64,000 bases of DNA from Halobacteriovoraceae bacterium (GCA_002713145.1 PAVS01000018.1:1-64000), one strand, 5' to 3'. Counted from the first letter of the stretch, positions 40,272-51,043 are shown. The notes: generated from the letters alone by a model not told the origin. Program-made: numbers and translations.

Positions 40272-40772
40272 TTATAAAGAACATTGGGCTAAAATATCAT
40301 TTATATTAAAATTATTATCCTTCAAATGTTTTTCTACAGACAAGTTCAGCTCTTTATTTTTTTTAAGCTCTGCCAGCAAAGAGCATGTCAAATTGTGATC
40401 AATTCTATCTATTAGATACTTTTTCTCTTGAACCAAATTGATATTATTAACATCACGCCATGAATATAATCTGTTTTTAGAAAGAAAAAAACCACGCGTA
40501 AGATAAACATTATATACGATATGAATATACTTCTTATTATACTTTTTTAATTTTAAAGCATCTTCTTTATTTTTAATATCGATCTCAATGACATCACCCT
40601 CTGAAAAAAGATATAGCTTCCACAGTTTTAAAGCTTTTATTTTCTCAATTTTCAGTATTCTTCCTTTAATTTTTTGTTGTGAAACTTGAGCTTCAACTAA
40701 GAAAGAATAAGTAAAGGTTGCCAAAGTAATAAAAAAAACAAAGGAGAATACTAACTTTGATTTCAAAGTCAT
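40272..40772 (-). CDS. Exported protein, function unknown
   Basis: A 166-aa protein with an N-terminal membrane segment or signal peptide (about 7-28). The body is lysine-rich with a small beta domain (KGRILKIEKIKALKLWKLYLF) and a helical C-terminus with two cysteines. No family recognised. Confidence 0.6.
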   Translation of the reverse strand: MTLKSKLVFSFVFFITLATFTYSFLVEAQVSQQKIKGRILKIEKIKALKLWKLYLFSEGDVIEIDIKNKEDALKLKKYNKKYIHIVYNVYLTRGFFLSKNRLYSWRDVNNINLVQEKKYLIDRIDHNLTCSLLAELKKNKELNLSVEKHLKDNNFNINDILAQCSL

Positions 40773-40824
40773 ATTAATTTCCTTTTCATTTAATTAACGA
40801 TGATGAATGAATAAATAAATGTGA

Positions 40825-41187
40825 CTAAACTGAGGGAGCCCTGATTTTTAACGAGTGTTTTATAATAGAAAGAAAATTTTGATAATAATAGAAAGCAAAT
40901 AAAATTGAGCAAATTACGAGAAATTTATTAAAAAATTTAAATCTATTGGGAAGTGTATCTTTAAAAATAACCTTAGTTTTAGGCTCATGTAATTTAAATC
41001 TATTTGTATTAATTGCAAGACCAACAGATGGCCCAATAATTTCATTAAAAAATGGTGTTCTAGAAGTTTCATCGACAGTAACTACTGGGTCATAGAAACA
41101 TGCACAAAAAAGAGTATAAGCCAGTAATATTGGACTAAAAACACGACCTAGAGATTTAATTTTACGAAACATGTTTTCTTTTTGCAC
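40825..41187 (-). CDS. Membrane protein, function unknown
   Basis: A 120-aa protein with hydrophobic segments at about 15-30 and 85-102. An alternative start MFRKIKS lies five codons in. No conserved motif seen. It sits between other poorly known envelope genes on the minus strand. Confidence 0.5.
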   Translation of the reverse strand: MQKENMFRKIKSLGRVFSPILLAYTLFCACFYDPVVTVDETSRTPFFNEIIGPSVGLAINTNRFKLHEPKTKVIFKDTLPNRFKFFNKFLVICSILFAFYYYQNFLSIIKHSLKIRAPSV

Positions 41188-41231
41188 ATAAACATTCTAA
41201 CAGAATTACATAATAAAGTATATCTATGAAA

Positions 41232-41762
41232 TTAATGAGCTTCGACTTCTTGGCCTCTACTGGAAAATGAAAATCCTTTTGTTCCAAAACTGCCTAACAT
41301 TACAGACTCCATAATGGGAGCAGCAACTTTATTCTTAGAAGTCCACTCAACTAAAAAATTTGCACCAGTACCTCCCGATAGATCTGATTCTTCGATAACA
41401 AAATCTTTAGTAGACATTTTACCCAGTGAAAAAGGTTGTGAAATAAATTGTTTGATCAGTTTTCCATTTGTATCATAATAATCAACACTTTTTATAATAA
41501 TCTCTTCTTTTAAAGAAATATTTCTTATACTTAAAATACCTGTCATATGAAGTAAATTTCCTTCAAATTCATTATACACGCTCGAATAGATAGGCACGTA
41601 AACGAGTTGTCCTTTAAGTTTTTCAGATTCATTTAACGAAACAATTTTGAGTTCTTCTCTCTGTGGGATCACTCTTTTTTTCTGAAGGTCTGGGCTTTCT
41701 TTACTCTCTGTACATGAGACGCTTAGAACGATGGTAAAAAATAGTATAATTTTAAGTGTCAT
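41232..41762 (-). CDS. DUF3124-family lipoprotein
   Basis: A 176-aa protein with lipobox (VLSVSC). The body has the DUF3124 pattern (LVYVPIYSSVY, LSIRNISLKEEI, VDYYDTNGKLI, SGGTGANFLVEW). Family function is unknown. The start overlaps the antiporter gene by 11 bp, so it is co-translated and may assist it. Confidence 0.8.
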   Translation of the reverse strand: MTLKIILFFTIVLSVSCTESKESPDLQKKRVIPQREELKIVSLNESEKLKGQLVYVPIYSSVYNEFEGNLLHMTGILSIRNISLKEEIIIKSVDYYDTNGKLIKQFISQPFSLGKMSTKDFVIEESDLSGGTGANFLVEWTSKNKVAAPIMESVMLGSFGTKGFSFSSRGQEVEAH

Positions 41763-43263
41763 TTTTTAGCTCCTGAGAAACTACTTCTTGATGGATTTTA
41801 TATGCTCGTTTAAAACAGTTTGTAGCAGTATCAATATCATTTTTAACATTTGTTACAACAAGAACTTTATCATTTACCAAAAATTTAGTCGAACCATCAG
41901 GTATGATAAAGGAGCCCTCTCTCTTGATAAACAAAACCAAACTACCTACGGGAAGATTTAAATCTATAACCCTTTTCTCAACAGCAAAATCTCCTGATTC
42001 AATATTCAGCTCTTTAATCCCATTTTTCGTTTTTTCTAAAATCTCGAAATCTATCGGAAAACTTGGATCCTCTATAGCCTCATATAAAAGACCGAGTTTT
42101 CTAGCGACAAGTTTAAGTGTCATTCCTTGTGTGATAGCAGAGACAATGACAACAAAAAAAACTATATCAAAAAGAAGGTACGCTTTATTTCCCATTTTAA
42201 CAGCTGCAAGACTGGCAAAAACTATAGGAGTTGCCCCCTTTAGACCTGCCCATGAAATAAAGATTTTATCCTTTGTATTAAATTTACTAAATAATAGACA
42301 TAAAAATATAGTCAAAGGACGTGCCACAAAAACCAAAAACAAAGCAATAACGATTCCCTCTGGAGCAATCTTCATTAAGCGGCTTGGAAAAACAAGCAAA
42401 CCCAGCATAACAAAAAGCCCAATTTGAGAGAGCCATGAAATTCCATCATAAAAACTGTATAAAAATGTTCTATGGATAATTTTACGGCTACTAATCAATA
42501 GGCCAAACACATAAACTGATAAGAAACCGTTTCCATCAAGCTGACTTGAAATAGAGTAATTTAAAAAAAGAAAAGATAATGTTAAAGCTGGATATAATCC
42601 AACATACTCTAAGTTGATTACATTATTTAATGAAATAAAAGCACGTGCAAGGATGACACCTACGCCTAACCCTACAATGGGATTCAACACAAAGCTCAAA
42701 CTAATTTCACTTATTTGATAAGTATCACTTTCAATAAGTCCGAGAATAACTGTGACTAGGAAATAAGCCATTGGATCGTTGCTACCGGACTCAAACTTCA
42801 AAAGATTCTTATCCCGTGCGATCACTTGCGCACTCTTATCCTTAAAGACAGAAAAAACAGCTGCTGCATCAGTAGCAGATAGAATTGCACCCATTAACAA
42901 CGACTCTAATACACTCAACTTTAGAATAAAGTGCACAAATATTCCGACAAATAAAGTTGTTAGTAAAACTCCAACTGACGACAGCAAAATCCCGCGCCCT
43001 AAGTTTTTTTTAATATCCTTGAGTTCAGTCTCTATCCCTCCAGAGAAAATGATTAAGCATAATGCAATGAGGCTAAGAGAATGAGTTAATTCATAGTTCT
43101 CGAAATATATACCCAAGAGACCTTCACTTCCTGACAACATTCCTATAAACATAAATATAATAAGAATTGGAAGACCGAAGCGACTCGAAGATTTACTTAA
43201 TAAAACACTCAATAACAGTATTATTGAGCTCGATAATAAAAAATTATTTAAAAAACTTTCCAT
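41752..43263 (-). CDS. CPA1-type potassium/proton antiporter with C-terminal RCK-like domain
   Basis: A 503-aa protein with 12-13 membrane segments. SATDAAAVFSVFKDK (ND/DD-type ion site, helix 5-6) and FESGSNDPMAYFL fit the NhaP2/CvrA subfamily. A TrkA-C-like cytoplasmic domain (about 400-495) ends the protein. It exchanges K+ (or Na+) for H+ across the inner membrane. Confidence 0.88.
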   Translation of the reverse strand: MESFLNNFLLSSSIILLLSVLLSKSSSRFGLPILIIFMFIGMLSGSEGLLGIYFENYELTHSLSLIALCLIIFSGGIETELKDIKKNLGRGILLSSVGVLLTTLFVGIFVHFILKLSVLESLLMGAILSATDAAAVFSVFKDKSAQVIARDKNLLKFESGSNDPMAYFLVTVILGLIESDTYQISEISLSFVLNPIVGLGVGVILARAFISLNNVINLEYVGLYPALTLSFLFLNYSISSQLDGNGFLSVYVFGLLISSRKIIHRTFLYSFYDGISWLSQIGLFVMLGLLVFPSRLMKIAPEGIVIALFLVFVARPLTIFLCLLFSKFNTKDKIFISWAGLKGATPIVFASLAAVKMGNKAYLLFDIVFFVVIVSAITQGMTLKLVARKLGLLYEAIEDPSFPIDFEILEKTKNGIKELNIESGDFAVEKRVIDLNLPVGSLVLFIKREGSFIIPDGSTKFLVNDKVLVVTNVKNDIDTATNCFKRAYKIHQEVVSQELKNDT

Positions 43264-43342
43264 AAGAGATTAGTTTAATCATTTTTTTATAGTTTATATT
43301 AGACCCTAAGTTTAATTTGGCAATACAAGTTTACTTTTTTAG

Positions 43343-45487
43343 CTATTTCGAGACATGCAGCCAGTAGTTATTCCAGCGAAAGGATGGACCTAGATCAATG
43401 TCTTTTTCCTGAGCGGTTTTTATTAACTCATACAGAATGGGGCTGGTGTCTCGAATAAGTTCATCTTGGTTACTCGCAGAGCGATCCTCTAGGATAAAAC
43501 ATTCAGCTTGATTTAAACGGGATTGACATGAGTTTGATATATGAGGCAATAGCTCTTGTTCAAACTTAGCTTTTTGCTGATGAAGATCATTCATCACGGT
43601 TTGTATGCGTTTGCGAGTGGCTTCTTTTTTCTCTCCCAATCTTGGGTTCAATGAATTTCGAATAATACTGGTAAAATCCATAACTCCGGTTTTATAACTT
43701 CTTCCATATTTTTTTTCAGCTTTAACTAATAATTCCATAGTAAAGAGATCTTCAAGTTTAAGCTTATGCTCATCTGCAACCTCTTGAGTTTGGGAGAATT
43801 CATGTAACTCACCCATCACCATCAATAATCGTTGATTTCGTGTCTTCTGCTTAGCTGAATCGATAAACTGTTGATGTAATTCAGGATTGCGCTGTTCAAT
43901 TAAATCACTTATCGTTTTCTTGATGTCAGTACCTTTTTGACTGGCATGTAAAATCATCAGCCCAAGGCGGTGCAAAGTAATTTTTCCTTGAATTCTTAAG
44001 TACTCATCAATTTTCTTCTCCCCCACATCACCCTCGAAATAATCTGAACTCAGCTCGAGGCATTCACTCTTAGTAGTGACTTCAACAGGAGTCGCAATTT
44101 CAGGAATAGTCACCGTGTTTACCTCAGCTTCTTCCGATGTAGTCTTCATTGCGACACCTCTTTCAATCTCAGGAGTAGAGACAGGTGAGCCTGTACTCAT
44201 AGGTGCACTTGTATCTCCAAGCAGATGAGAAATATCCCAGCCACAAAGAGGTTTAAGCACTCTTTCATTGAGTTCTCTATCAGTAAGCTTCACATAAAAA
44301 GTTGCATCATTATTATTCTCTTCAGTAAAGAGCGAGGTTTTAGCCACCCTACACTCTTCCCCTTGATAAGTTAATATGGCCTGGGTTCCTTGTTCATTAT
44401 TATTAAAAGTTGTTGTTCTAGGTACTTCTGGATTTCCTGATCGAGCATCCACGCGAATACTCACTCCCTCACCGCGATAATTAATATCAGCAAAAGTTCT
44501 GGAATGCCGATCAGTGCGGACATCTTGAACGCCACTATGAAGTACACTTTCCTCATTATTAATAAGTCTCATGGTTTCACCATCAAAATAGGCTTTCTCA
44601 CCGGTGGGAAGGGTCACTTCGAATATATTCGTCTCTTCGTTAAGTCGCATCGTAGGGACATTTCTTCTCGGTATAACATAGAGAGAGGTCTCCATCAGAT
44701 TATGAGAATCCCCTCCACTTGTTTGGGCATCTTCTTGAATTTTGATACCTGCAAACTGAGGGTTATTTCCTGGCGCGAGAAAACTAAATTTTCGCACTCC
44801 TTGTTCTGGTCTCTTGCCATCGTTGCTAAAAGTAAATCCAACAATAGTTTCTGGTGAGTTATTTTCACTTGGATTAATAGGTGTGGCATAGACCCCTACA
44901 GATTTTTGATAGCCAAAGCTTAAAGATTTTTCAGTGGTTCTAGCAAATTGACCATTGATAGCAGTGACTCTTGCTCGATTTTCATCCGCAAGCACACTCA
45001 GTCTCTCTGAAGAGCTCCCTGTGTTCTCTGTTTGATAGGCTTGGTGCCAATCAAGAATTTGTGCCAGCTCCGTGTCCAAATTATAATAGGCCCTGGTCAC
45101 AGCCGAATTTCCCTCTTGTCGCAAGCGTTGAATGATTTCTTCATCTGATAGACTTCGCCCCAAACTGCCCTGTGTCGCTCTAAAATGTCGAATCATTCTC
45201 GCCCGGTAATCTTGATAATTTGCAAGGGTAGCTTGATATCTCTGCTCTCTAGGTCTTATGCCTTGGGCTTGCATCTTAAATCTAGATGTCATGTCTCTCA
45301 CGATTTCATTAATTCGCTGCTGAGATAAACCTGCTTGTTGTCCTCTTTGTCTTTCTGCTTCAATAGCTCGCACTTGATAGTCATACATCTCTTGAGCTGG
45401 AATATAACGAGGCAGTTGTGCTTGTAGCAAACTTGCATAAGTAAAAACGATGAATAGAGGTATAAAACCAAGGCTTTTCATATACAA
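43343..45487 (-). CDS. Large secreted protein, function unknown
   Basis: A 714-aa protein with signal peptide (about 1-23). An N-terminal Gln/Arg-rich helical region (about 30-190) contains repeated 'R.RQ' segments. A beta-rich middle (about 200-410) has the fragment FDGETMRLINNEESV. A Thr/Glu linker and a helical C-terminal part (about 470-714) follow. No recognised domain. It is monocistronic on the minus strand. Confidence 0.7.
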   Translation of the reverse strand: MYMKSLGFIPLFIVFTYASLLQAQLPRYIPAQEMYDYQVRAIEAERQRGQQAGLSQQRINEIVRDMTSRFKMQAQGIRPREQRYQATLANYQDYRARMIRHFRATQGSLGRSLSDEEIIQRLRQEGNSAVTRAYYNLDTELAQILDWHQAYQTENTGSSSERLSVLADENRARVTAINGQFARTTEKSLSFGYQKSVGVYATPINPSENNSPETIVGFTFSNDGKRPEQGVRKFSFLAPGNNPQFAGIKIQEDAQTSGGDSHNLMETSLYVIPRRNVPTMRLNEETNIFEVTLPTGEKAYFDGETMRLINNEESVLHSGVQDVRTDRHSRTFADINYRGEGVSIRVDARSGNPEVPRTTTFNNNEQGTQAILTYQGEECRVAKTSLFTEENNNDATFYVKLTDRELNERVLKPLCGWDISHLLGDTSAPMSTGSPVSTPEIERGVAMKTTSEEAEVNTVTIPEIATPVEVTTKSECLELSSDYFEGDVGEKKIDEYLRIQGKITLHRLGLMILHASQKGTDIKKTISDLIEQRNPELHQQFIDSAKQKTRNQRLLMVMGELHEFSQTQEVADEHKLKLEDLFTMELLVKAEKKYGRSYKTGVMDFTSIIRNSLNPRLGEKKEATRKRIQTVMNDLHQQKAKFEQELLPHISNSCQSRLNQAECFILEDRSASNQDELIRDTSPILYELIKTAQEKDIDLGPSFRWNNYWLHVSK

Positions 45488-45613
45488 CTTATCGAAAATA
45501 TAAGAGATAAACTTTAAAGAATCTGACTAAAATGCTTCCTATTCCCAAAGCTTAACACTGTGTTTTTTAGGCTTGCTATGATACAAGCTAAACACTGGGT
45601 TTTATTGAGAATA

Positions 45614-46483
45614 ATGATGAAAAAATACAAGCGTATCTATATTGAAATTACTAATATTTGCAATTTAAGCTGCTCTTTTTGTCCTATTGAAGAGAGACAG
45701 AAAAGCTATATGCCCCTTGAGAAATTTGAACACACGCTCAAGCAAGTCTCTCCACTTACAGAGCAAATTTGTTTACATCTTATGGGTGAGCCCCTGGCCC
45801 ATCCTCAATTTGAAAAAATCATGGAGCTCTGTGATCAGTATCAAACCAAAATTCAGCTCACTACCAATGGAATTTTACTCAAAAAATATGAATCCCTTCT
45901 TTTAAACTCAACAGCGATTCATCAAATCAATATTTCCGCTCAAAGTTATATGGATAATTTTCCGAACAAACCACTTGTGTCTTACTTAGATAAAATCTAC
46001 GCTTTTATTGCAAAGGCACAATCGCAAAAACCAGATCTTTATCTCAATATTAGATTATGGAATATTAAAGAGGAAAGCTCTGAAGTTAATGAACCAGTTT
46101 TTGAATATCTAGAAAATAAATTGAACTGTACCATCAATAGAAACTTAGAGCTTGGTCGGATAAAATCTAAAAAGCTTACAGGACGTCTGTATTTGCATTT
46201 TGATTCACGCTTCGAGTGGCCCAGACTTGGAGGTGAAGAATTATCAAAAAGCGGTCGCTGTAATGGACTTATTGATCACTTTGCCATTCACGCTAATGGA
46301 AATGTCTCTCCTTGTTGCCTAGATGATCAAAATATCATCAATCTAGGTAATCTTTTTGAAAATTCTATAGATGAAATCATCAACTCTCCTAGGGCCCAGG
46401 CTATGGCCCAGGGTTTTCAAAATCATCAATTAAAAGAAGAGCTTTGTCGTAAATGTGATTATATCACTAGGTTTAGAAAATGA
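45614..46483 (+). CDS. Radical SAM protein with SPASM-like C-terminus
   Basis: About 289 aa. CNLSCSFCP is the radical SAM cluster motif; GEPLAHPQFEKI and LTTNGILL follow. The C-terminal cysteines (CNGL, CCLD, CRKCDY) suggest an auxiliary SPASM/Twitch cluster. The start at 45614 (MMKKYKRIY) is chosen because the family begins about six residues before the motif; earlier codons from 45560 add unmatched residues. It overlaps the next gene by 4 bp. The substrate (peptide or tRNA) is unknown. Confidence 0.85.
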   Translation: MMKKYKRIYIEITNICNLSCSFCPIEERQKSYMPLEKFEHTLKQVSPLTEQICLHLMGEPLAHPQFEKIMELCDQYQTKIQLTTNGILLKKYESLLLNSTAIHQINISAQSYMDNFPNKPLVSYLDKIYAFIAKAQSQKPDLYLNIRLWNIKEESSEVNEPVFEYLENKLNCTINRNLELGRIKSKKLTGRLYLHFDSRFEWPRLGGEELSKSGRCNGLIDHFAIHANGNVSPCCLDDQNIINLGNLFENSIDEIINSPRAQAMAQGFQNHQLKEELCRKCDYITRFRK

Positions 46484-47670
46484 ATCTTGAAGAGCGCTTT
46501 ATCAATTGCCGAGATTTTTTAAAAAAGTGGCAGTCCTTTTTAGAACGAGAGCCCATTCGAAAGTACCCAAATTTTTGTCCCACTCAAATACGTCCTTGGG
46601 TTGAAGAGTTGATGCAAAAAGATACAACTGAACTGGTTACTTTTGAGAATGAATTCAAACTTAATACCAAGATTCCTGAGTTCTCGGAGCTCTTAGCTAC
46701 AATTCGAGATCTTATTGACTTCCCACAACTTTCATTTCAATCCCCCTCACTCATTTCCAACAAGATTAAAGAGAAAAAGGCTCACGAGATTGCCCAAATT
46801 TCTTTTTTGTTAAATGAATACGATCAGCTCAATCTTATTGATATTGGCGGTGGCGCAGGTCATCTGTCTGAGAATCTCATTCACAAGCGAGATCGCTTTA
46901 GCTTTTGTATTGATCAAGATTCAAATCTGCATGAGTCTGGTAGAAAAAGAATATTAAGAAATCATTCTCAAAATCAAAACAAAATTGAATTTGTACCGTT
47001 ACGTTTTAATGAGAAGGCACCTGTTTTTCGAAATAATATTTATCTTAAAAACTTGGTACTGGGATTACATGCTTGCGGTGATCTCTCAGCAGATATTATA
47101 CATTATTTTCAGAAGTCACAAGCTGATCATCTCTTGAGTGTAGGCTGTTGCTATCATAAATTGACTTCTAAATATAATCTTTCAAAACGAGCACAAAAAG
47201 ACGGATTACATTTGAGCACGAACGCTTTTAATCTTGCCGCACGATCATATGCCTACCAAACAAGTGAACAACTGGAGTTAAAAATAAAAGTTAGAGAATA
47301 CCGCTATATGCTTCATTGTTATTTGTATTTCTTAGGGCATCGAGAATTTATTCCTACCGGGCAAACTAAGCTCAAAGATTACGAGATGTCATTTTCAAAA
47401 TATGCTCAGAAATATGCTGGTGATCTTATCCCTTCACTGGAGAAGACTCAGAAATATTACAATCAAAAGAATAATCAAGAAATGGTTTCTGAGATTATCT
47501 ATACCGATATTTTAAGAGGTCTTTTTGGGCGCGTCATTGAAGCTTATATTATTTTAGACCGAGCACTCTTTTTACAAGAACTCGGTCATAAACTTGAAGT
47601 TTTAGAAATTTTTGATCGCAAGCTAAGTCCTAGAAACCTAGCTATTTATGCATCATCTTCACCTTCATGA
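46480..47670 (+). CDS. METTL25/RRNAD1-like methyltransferase
   Basis: A 396-aa protein. The Rossmann methyltransferase core has LIDIGGGAGHLSENL (motif I), LHACGDLS and VGCCYHKL, as in the methyltransf_32 group related to eukaryotic METTL25 and RRNAD1. The target is not known. It is co-translated with the radical SAM protein, hinting at a joint modification pathway. The end overlaps a convergent gene by 25 bp. Confidence 0.78.
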   Translation: MNLEERFINCRDFLKKWQSFLEREPIRKYPNFCPTQIRPWVEELMQKDTTELVTFENEFKLNTKIPEFSELLATIRDLIDFPQLSFQSPSLISNKIKEKKAHEIAQISFLLNEYDQLNLIDIGGGAGHLSENLIHKRDRFSFCIDQDSNLHESGRKRILRNHSQNQNKIEFVPLRFNEKAPVFRNNIYLKNLVLGLHACGDLSADIIHYFQKSQADHLLSVGCCYHKLTSKYNLSKRAQKDGLHLSTNAFNLAARSYAYQTSEQLELKIKVREYRYMLHCYLYFLGHREFIPTGQTKLKDYEMSFSKYAQKYAGDLIPSLEKTQKYYNQKNNQEMVSEIIYTDILRGLFGRVIEAYIILDRALFLQELGHKLEVLEIFDRKLSPRNLAIYASSSPS

Positions 47671-47900
47671 TCTGAATGCTCTTCATGTTCCACTCCATGA
47701 CCTTCACCTTCACACTCGCACTCAACCTCTGGCTTACCACATTCATGGCACATCATAACTTTTTTGCGTCTTCTAGGCTTTGTTTGGTTTTCTTTTGCCT
47801 CTGTGGGTTTCATTGTCTTAGTATTTGATTCCTGAGCACTTGCTTCTGGGAGGATGATGACAAAGGCTGCTAATAAAATAAATGTAAAAAGATTTTTCAT
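47646..47900 (-). CDS. Small secreted Cys/His/Glu-rich protein
   Basis: An 84-aa protein with signal peptide (about 1-22), then a basic patch (RRRKKVMMCHECG) with a possible zinc knuckle (CHECG...CECEG) and a C-terminal His/Asp/Glu-rich tail. It looks like a periplasmic metal-binding peptide. It is coupled by a 4-bp overlap to the RND pump gene upstream. Confidence 0.7.
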   Translation of the reverse strand: MKNLFTFILLAAFVIILPEASAQESNTKTMKPTEAKENQTKPRRRKKVMMCHECGKPEVECECEGEGHGVEHEEHSDHEGEDDA

Positions 47901-50900
47901 ACTCTCTCCTGTGAGGTTTGTTGTTTATGTTTTAAAATTAGAGTTTCTAAATAAGAATAAAATGTGGGTAACACAACTAAAGTAAGAATGGTTGATGAAA
48001 CAATTCCTCCAATAATGACAGTTGCTAATGGTCTTTGCACTTCAGCTCCTAGACTGGTGGCCAGGGCCATTGGTAGAAAACCAAAAATATCAGTGAGTGC
48101 TGTCATCATAACGGGTCTCAGCCTAAGTAATGAGCCTTTTTTAATCACCTCATCTCCCGTTTTTCCGCTCTCGCTGAGGTTGTTAAAGTTATTCACCAGC
48201 ACCACGCCGTTGAGAACAGCTATCCCCGAGAGAGCTATAAAGCCCACTCCAGCGGAAACACTAAAAGGTATTCCCGTCACGAGAAGCGCAACCACTCCCC
48301 CCACAAGGGCGAACGGCACACATAAAAAGATAAGCAGTGTTTCATACATATTTTTAAAAGCAGCATAGATCATAAAAAGAATTAAAATGAGGGCAAGGGG
48401 TCCTAAGACATATAATCTACTCTTTGCTTCTTTAAGGTTTTTAAAATTTCCTCCCCATTCCAGATAATAACCATCTGGAAGTTCTACTTGTTCATCCACA
48501 ATCTTTTGTGCTTCTTCAATAAAGGATTCCGTATCCTTACCTCGTGGATTAATTAAAATAGCTATTCGCCGCTTTGTTTCTTCCCTAGAATAAGAGCTAT
48601 AATTTTCTTTAAAGCGAATTGAAGCCACTTCCTCAAGAGGAATGGTTCCCCCTCCGGCGAGCCCAACAGGAAGTTTTTTTAATTTTTCAATATCATTTCT
48701 TTCCTCAGGTCCTAGGCGGATGATAATGGGGAAGCGCTTCATCCCATCATAGAAGATACCAACTTGGTTTCCACCGATAGCGATACCTACGGACTCTAAC
48801 ACTTCAGCACTAGAGAGCCCCAATTTTTGTAATTGCTCATATTTAGGTTCTACATCTAAGATAGACATTTTCCCTTTAGCTTCTAGCTCCACATCTCCAG
48901 CTCCTGGAAGTGTCTGGATAAGTTCGACAATTTTTTGCCCTTCTTCAGTGAGTACATCTTGATTCTCACCAAAAATTTTTAAAGACACATCCGATCTGGT
49001 TCCCTCCATAAGTTCGTTAAAGCGCAGCTGAATAGGCTGACTCACAAGAATTCGTTGTCCCGGAGTGGTAGACTCTAAGCGCTTAACAATATCTTCAACA
49101 ATTTCTTGTTTAGAGCGCTTGGGATTTGGTTTGAGCATCACATAGACATCAGAAATATTCGGGCCCATGGGATCCATTGAAATCTCAGCGGTTCCTATTC
49201 GGCTAAAGACATGCTCTACTTCGGGTACTTGGGCCATGACTTTTTGAGAGATTGATTCTAAAGCAACAGAATGACTTATCCCCACACTCACCGGTCTAAT
49301 TAATTGCACTGCAATTGAGCCTTCATTTAAAGTAGGGAGAAACTCTCCCCCCAAACGATTAAAGCCAAGACCACCTAGCACGACTGCGATTAAGGCAAAG
49401 GCCATAATAAGTCTGCGAGCTTTGAGTGAGAAGTTTAATACGGGTGCATAAATCTTTTCAAGCCCTCGCATAAGAAATGGTTTTTTATCCTTAGCATTTC
49501 CTTTTAAAAGAATTGAAGCCAGCGCTGGGACTAAAGTAAAAGAAAGCACCAAAGCACTGAGCAGAGCAAAAATAAAAGTCGCGGCCATGGGGATAAACAT
49601 TTTTCCCTCAATACCCACAAAAGCAAAGACGGGTAAAAAGACCACAACAATAATCAATTCACCAAAACCGGCTGACTTTCTGATCTCCATAGTGGCAGTG
49701 TGAATCGTTTTTTTTATTTCACCCCTTGTTAAACTGCGCTGAAGAGATTGTGCTTTATCTTGAATATGTCGAACACAATTATCCAGCACTATGACCGCAC
49801 CATCCACGATGATCCCAAAATCCAGAGCTCCGAGGCTTACGAGGTTCCCTGAGATTCCATATTTTTTCATCAAGATAAAAGTGATTAAGAGTGAGATAGG
49901 TATCACAATAGCGGTGATCATCGCCGCTCTAATATTCCCTACTAATAAAAACAAAATAATGATAACAAGGACAGCTCCTGTCAGAAGATTATGCTTAACC
50001 GTATCCAATGTTTTATTAACTAAATCAGATCTATTATAGAGGGTTTTAATTTGATAACCGTCTGGTAATCCTTTTTTAATTTCTTCTATTTTATCTGCGA
50101 CTCGCAGGCTGACTTCTCGTGAGTTCTCTCCCAAGAGCATAAGCGTTGTGCCGAGAACCACTTCCTCTCCGTTATAGAGAGCAGCCCCGGTTCTGAGCTC
50201 TTTACCTAGACTTACCACTCCAATATCAGCAATAGTGATCACTTTTAAATTCCCAAGAGTTTTTACAGGAACGTTTCTTATATCTTCTATTTTCTCAAAG
50301 AGTGCACTGGCCTGGACAATAAATTGGTCAGCAGTTTGCTCAACATAACCTCCTCCAGCATTTTGATTTACTTTTTCAATCGCTTTTTCGATATCTGCAA
50401 AATGTAATCCATATTTGGCCATGGCCTTTGGATCAGGCTCAATATGATATTGGCGCTCATAACCTCCAATCGTATTGACTTCGGCAACTCCTTTCACACT
50501 TAAAAGCCTAGGCTTTACATACCAGTCTTGCAGCGCACGTAGTTCAGTGAGTTGTTTAAATCTCTCTTCCCCTGTCTTCTTATTTTTAGCTTCAATGATA
50601 TAGTGATAGATCTCCCCTAACCCCGTACTAACAGGGCCTAGCACAGGTTCCACAAAATTGGGGAGTTGATTTTTTATGGCCTGTAGCCTCTCTCCCACTA
50701 ATTGGCGGGCAAGATAAATATCTTGATCATCTTCAAACACGACCGTGACTTGAGAAAGTCCATAACGAGTGATAGAGCGAACTTGACTAACACCTGGAAC
50801 TCCATTGAGAGCTGACTCTATCGGATAGGTCACAATTCTCTCAATCTCATCTGGACCTCTCCCTTCCACCTGAGTGTTCACTTGAACTTGAACATTGGTG

Positions 50901-51025
50901 ATGTCCGGTACCGCATCGATAGGAAGTTTTTTAAAGGACTCCCAACCCAGGAGGGCCAACATTAAAGTGGCAATAATAACGACCCAACGATAGTCGATAG
51001 AAAATTTTACTAGACTTGATATCAT
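47897..51025 (-). CDS. czcA: CzcA-type heavy-metal RND pump (second system)
   Basis: A 1042-aa HME-RND pump, full length, with charged transmembrane sites in GALDFGIIVDGAVIVLDN and IALSGIAVLNGVVLVNNF. The CusA metal-path methionines are missing at the corresponding points (IAVQLIRPVSVG), so divalent metals (Zn, Co, Cd or Ni) fit better than copper. Its outer-membrane and adaptor partners next door are frameshifted or reduced. It overlaps the following small metal-binding protein gene by 4 bp. Confidence 0.88.
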   Translation of the reverse strand: MISSLVKFSIDYRWVVIIATLMLALLGWESFKKLPIDAVPDITNVQVQVNTQVEGRGPDEIERIVTYPIESALNGVPGVSQVRSITRYGLSQVTVVFEDDQDIYLARQLVGERLQAIKNQLPNFVEPVLGPVSTGLGEIYHYIIEAKNKKTGEERFKQLTELRALQDWYVKPRLLSVKGVAEVNTIGGYERQYHIEPDPKAMAKYGLHFADIEKAIEKVNQNAGGGYVEQTADQFIVQASALFEKIEDIRNVPVKTLGNLKVITIADIGVVSLGKELRTGAALYNGEEVVLGTTLMLLGENSREVSLRVADKIEEIKKGLPDGYQIKTLYNRSDLVNKTLDTVKHNLLTGAVLVIIILFLLVGNIRAAMITAIVIPISLLITFILMKKYGISGNLVSLGALDFGIIVDGAVIVLDNCVRHIQDKAQSLQRSLTRGEIKKTIHTATMEIRKSAGFGELIIVVVFLPVFAFVGIEGKMFIPMAATFIFALLSALVLSFTLVPALASILLKGNAKDKKPFLMRGLEKIYAPVLNFSLKARRLIMAFALIAVVLGGLGFNRLGGEFLPTLNEGSIAVQLIRPVSVGISHSVALESISQKVMAQVPEVEHVFSRIGTAEISMDPMGPNISDVYVMLKPNPKRSKQEIVEDIVKRLESTTPGQRILVSQPIQLRFNELMEGTRSDVSLKIFGENQDVLTEEGQKIVELIQTLPGAGDVELEAKGKMSILDVEPKYEQLQKLGLSSAEVLESVGIAIGGNQVGIFYDGMKRFPIIIRLGPEERNDIEKLKKLPVGLAGGGTIPLEEVASIRFKENYSSYSREETKRRIAILINPRGKDTESFIEEAQKIVDEQVELPDGYYLEWGGNFKNLKEAKSRLYVLGPLALILILFMIYAAFKNMYETLLIFLCVPFALVGGVVALLVTGIPFSVSAGVGFIALSGIAVLNGVVLVNNFNNLSESGKTGDEVIKKGSLLRLRPVMMTALTDIFGFLPMALATSLGAEVQRPLATVIIGGIVSSTILTLVVLPTFYSYLETLILKHKQQTSQERV

Positions 51026-51043
51026 AATTTATACTCGCAAATT